Of a stretch of DNA of 64,000 nt, positions 62,631 to 64,000 are shown in pieces. This DNA is from DASUBN01 sp036000105 (GTDB lineage: Bacteria > Pseudomonadota > Gammaproteobacteria > Natronospirales > REEB76), in the NCBI GenBank assembly GCA_036000105.1, contig DASYGE010000014.1:1-64000 (forward strand), read 5' to 3'. The stretch's first letter is position 1. Each line of letters begins with the position of its first letter. The position numbers and the translations under genes are program-made. The notes below the pieces were generated by a model. It worked only from the letters and a program-made list of their open reading frames with translations. It had not been told where the DNA came from and ran no database searches.

Positions 62631-63427
62631 GCGCCGGTAGCGACCTGGTCGGACGCAGCGGGCCAGGCGGTCAGGAATTCGTCCAGATGCGGCTTGGCCG
62701 CCTTCTTCAAGCTCTCGCGCACTACCGTGCATTCACGCCGGTATTCTTCCGCGCCCAGATGCCCGCGCAGCAATTCGAAGCGCAGATACAGGAGATAGGT
62801 GTTGAGGGCGTCGGTCTCGCAGTAATCGCGGATGCCCGCCAGGTTGCCTTTCAACCACTGCTCCCAGACCTGACTGCCGTGCATGCCGAGCTTGCCTGGG
62901 AAGCCGCAAAGCTGTGCCATCTCGTCCAGGGGCGCACCGCCGCGTCCCTGGAACAGGCTGATGGCATCCATCAGGTCCGTATGCCGCCAATGGTAGCGGG
63001 ATATATAGTTATTCCAACGGAACGACTGGTCGTTGTCACCCGTCTCCCAGTAGCGGGGAGCGCTCAGGCCGTGACGCAGGGCGCGGTAATTGAGCACCGG
63101 CATGTCGAAACCGGAGCCGTTCCAGGACACGAGATCAGGGCTGAACTTCTCGATCCCCTCGAAGAAGCGGCTCACCAGTTCCGCCTCCCCGGATTCGGGG
63201 GTGCCCAGGGTCCAGACCTTGAACCCATCCCGGTTGCGCAGGGCGATGGAGATGGCCGCCACCCGGTGCAGATGCAGGGGTAGGAACTCGCTGCCGCCTG
63301 TCTCCTGGCGACGGCGCTGCAACATGGCCTTACCCACGTCTTCATCGGACAGGCCGTCCAGGCCATGGAGCCGCCGCCCGGCATCCAGGTCGGGGATGGT
63401 CTCGATATCGAAAGCCAGCACGTTCAT
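62627..63427 (-). CDS. PolB-type 3'-5' exonuclease
   Basis: 266 aa. Matches the predicted exonuclease family related to DNA polymerase B exonuclease domains: FDIETIPDLDAG (Exo I with D-x-E), LVSWNGSGFDMPVLNYRA (Exo II) and YCETDALNTYLLYLR (Exo III with Y-x3-D). No polymerase domain. Role not established; probably DNA or RNA end trimming. Cotranscribed with rlmD and nagZ. Confidence 0.92.
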   Translation of the reverse strand: MNVLAFDIETIPDLDAGRRLHGLDGLSDEDVGKAMLQRRRQETGGSEFLPLHLHRVAAISIALRNRDGFKVWTLGTPESGEAELVSRFFEGIEKFSPDLVSWNGSGFDMPVLNYRALRHGLSAPRYWETGDNDQSFRWNNYISRYHWRHTDLMDAISLFQGRGGAPLDEMAQLCGFPGKLGMHGSQVWEQWLKGNLAGIRDYCETDALNTYLLYLRFELLRGHLGAEEYRRECTVVRESLKKAAKPHLDEFLTAWPAASDQVATGA

Positions 63428-63577
63428 GACTCGACCCCTGGGGAAGCGGCGTTATAAGGACGGCAGTCTAACAAACTCCCCCTGCCGGCCCGTGCCCTTT
63501 GACCGGCTCGCGGAAAAACCGCACCATACTGGTGGGGCCCGGCACGTGTTCAACATGCCGCTCGATGGGGGATAAAA

Positions 63578-63907
63578 ATGACCAAGCAAAGCCCTGACGA
63601 GCTCGCACCGGCATTACAGGCGCTCAGGCCAGAGATACGCGCGATGCTTACCGAAGACCTGCCCGAAGATCTGCATCGCGCAGAGCAGGCCTACTTGCGC
63701 AAGGAATGGGCGACCTTGCACTCCCATGTGCACCGCATCAACGGCTCGGCTTCCTTCTGCAAACTGGGGGCTCTCAGGGCGCTCTGCTCCGAGATCGAAG
63801 CCGGTCTGAAAGAAGAGCGTCTACCCGCCCCAGAAGCCATGCAGGGCTTTTCCAGGGAAATCGGCCGGGTGCTGCAGGCCCTGACGGCCTTCGCTGGAGT
63901 GGAATAA
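63578..63907 (+). CDS. Hpt-domain phosphotransfer protein
   Basis: 109 aa. A four-helix Hpt domain: HVHRINGSASFCKLGALRALC (partial) carries the phosphorylatable His (H52) and the G-S-A and LG residues of the family. It has no kinase or receiver domain, so it would pass phosphate between partners in a two-component relay. No response regulator or kinase is next to it in the window; the partner may follow downstream. A GGGGGA ribosome site precedes the ATG. Confidence 0.88.
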   Translation: MTKQSPDELAPALQALRPEIRAMLTEDLPEDLHRAEQAYLRKEWATLHSHVHRINGSASFCKLGALRALCSEIEAGLKEERLPAPEAMQGFSREIGRVLQALTAFAGVE

Positions 63908-64000
63908 GTGTCTGTTACAGAAGCCATTTACGCGTGCAGTGTCAAACTACATTCTGTAAACTGACCGGGCCGTAACCCGCTGCTTTTAAGGCGTATCGGT

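Noticed and set aside
1..64000. CRISPR arrays, intact insertion sequences, prophage or toxin-antitoxin pairs
   Set aside because: None seen: no regular repeat-spacer pattern, transposase, integrase or phage structural gene in any frame.

Overview
The window is about 64 kb of GC-rich bacterial chromosome (by eye a little over 60% GC) with dense, mostly operonic core genes. The gene set points to a gammaproteobacterium: clpS-clpA with infA, bpt and aat; ftsK-lolA-rarA-serS; fabH-plsX-rpmF-yceD; rne with a long leader; msbA-lpxK-ycaR-kdsB; lolC-lolD; mfd-csiV-nagZ. It has a Gram-negative double-membrane envelope (LolA and LolCD, LpxK, MsbA, KdsB, type II secretion). A member of or relative of the Xanthomonadales/Nevskiales-type lineages is my guess; the sequence alone does not fix the genus.

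Layout. 1-3341: end of a SUF Fe-S cluster operon (sufD 3' part, sufS, sufU, sufT, Rieske ferredoxin). 3345-8014: a patchy region with an AT-richer TonB-C-like lipoprotein, ppa, decayed gene pieces (a glycosyltransferase 9 remnant and a stray 3' end of a second Rieske gene), a VirK/DUF535-GT9-small membrane protein unit, and a broken tRNA-Ser beside an intact tRNA-Ser. 8030-14763: serS, rarA, lolA, ftsK, ald on the minus strand. 15047-18925: trxB, a FemAB-like acyltransferase, aat, bpt, infA. 19056-24046: clpA, clpS and a CHASE2 adenylate cyclase. 24131-33958: a partial type II secretion operon (gspC, D, E, F), a small outer-membrane barrel and a large exported beta-propeller protein. 34032-38529: lipid and ribosome genes fabH, plsX, rpmF, yceD, with maf and rluC. 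38530-41545: rne with a 420-nt leader. 41569-49819: tyrosine phosphatase, an RHS remnant, kdsB, ycaR, lpxK, msbA, exbD, exbB, comEC. 49994-53215: DUF2062 protein, lolD, lolC, sfsA. 53337-60261: an Ala/Pro/Thr-rich exported protein, agmatine-to-putrescine genes aguA-aguB, mfd, csiV. 60265-63907: nagZ, rlmD, a PolB-type exonuclease and an Hpt protein.

How genes work together: the first operon assembles Fe-S clusters. Aat, Bpt, ClpS and ClpA form an N-degron protein degradation pathway. KdsB, LpxK and MsbA make and flip lipid A/Kdo precursors. LolA with LolCD moves lipoproteins. AguA and AguB convert agmatine to putrescine. NagZ and CsiV act on or bind peptidoglycan. No CRISPR array, intact insertion sequence, prophage or obvious defence system is visible. 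The most unusual signals are a 40-codon upstream ORF whose stop overlaps the rne start codon, the split second tRNA-Ser, the orphan Rieske 3' end, the RHS remnant abutting kdsB, and clusters of hairpins in the trxB, aguA and infA/clpA intergenic regions.
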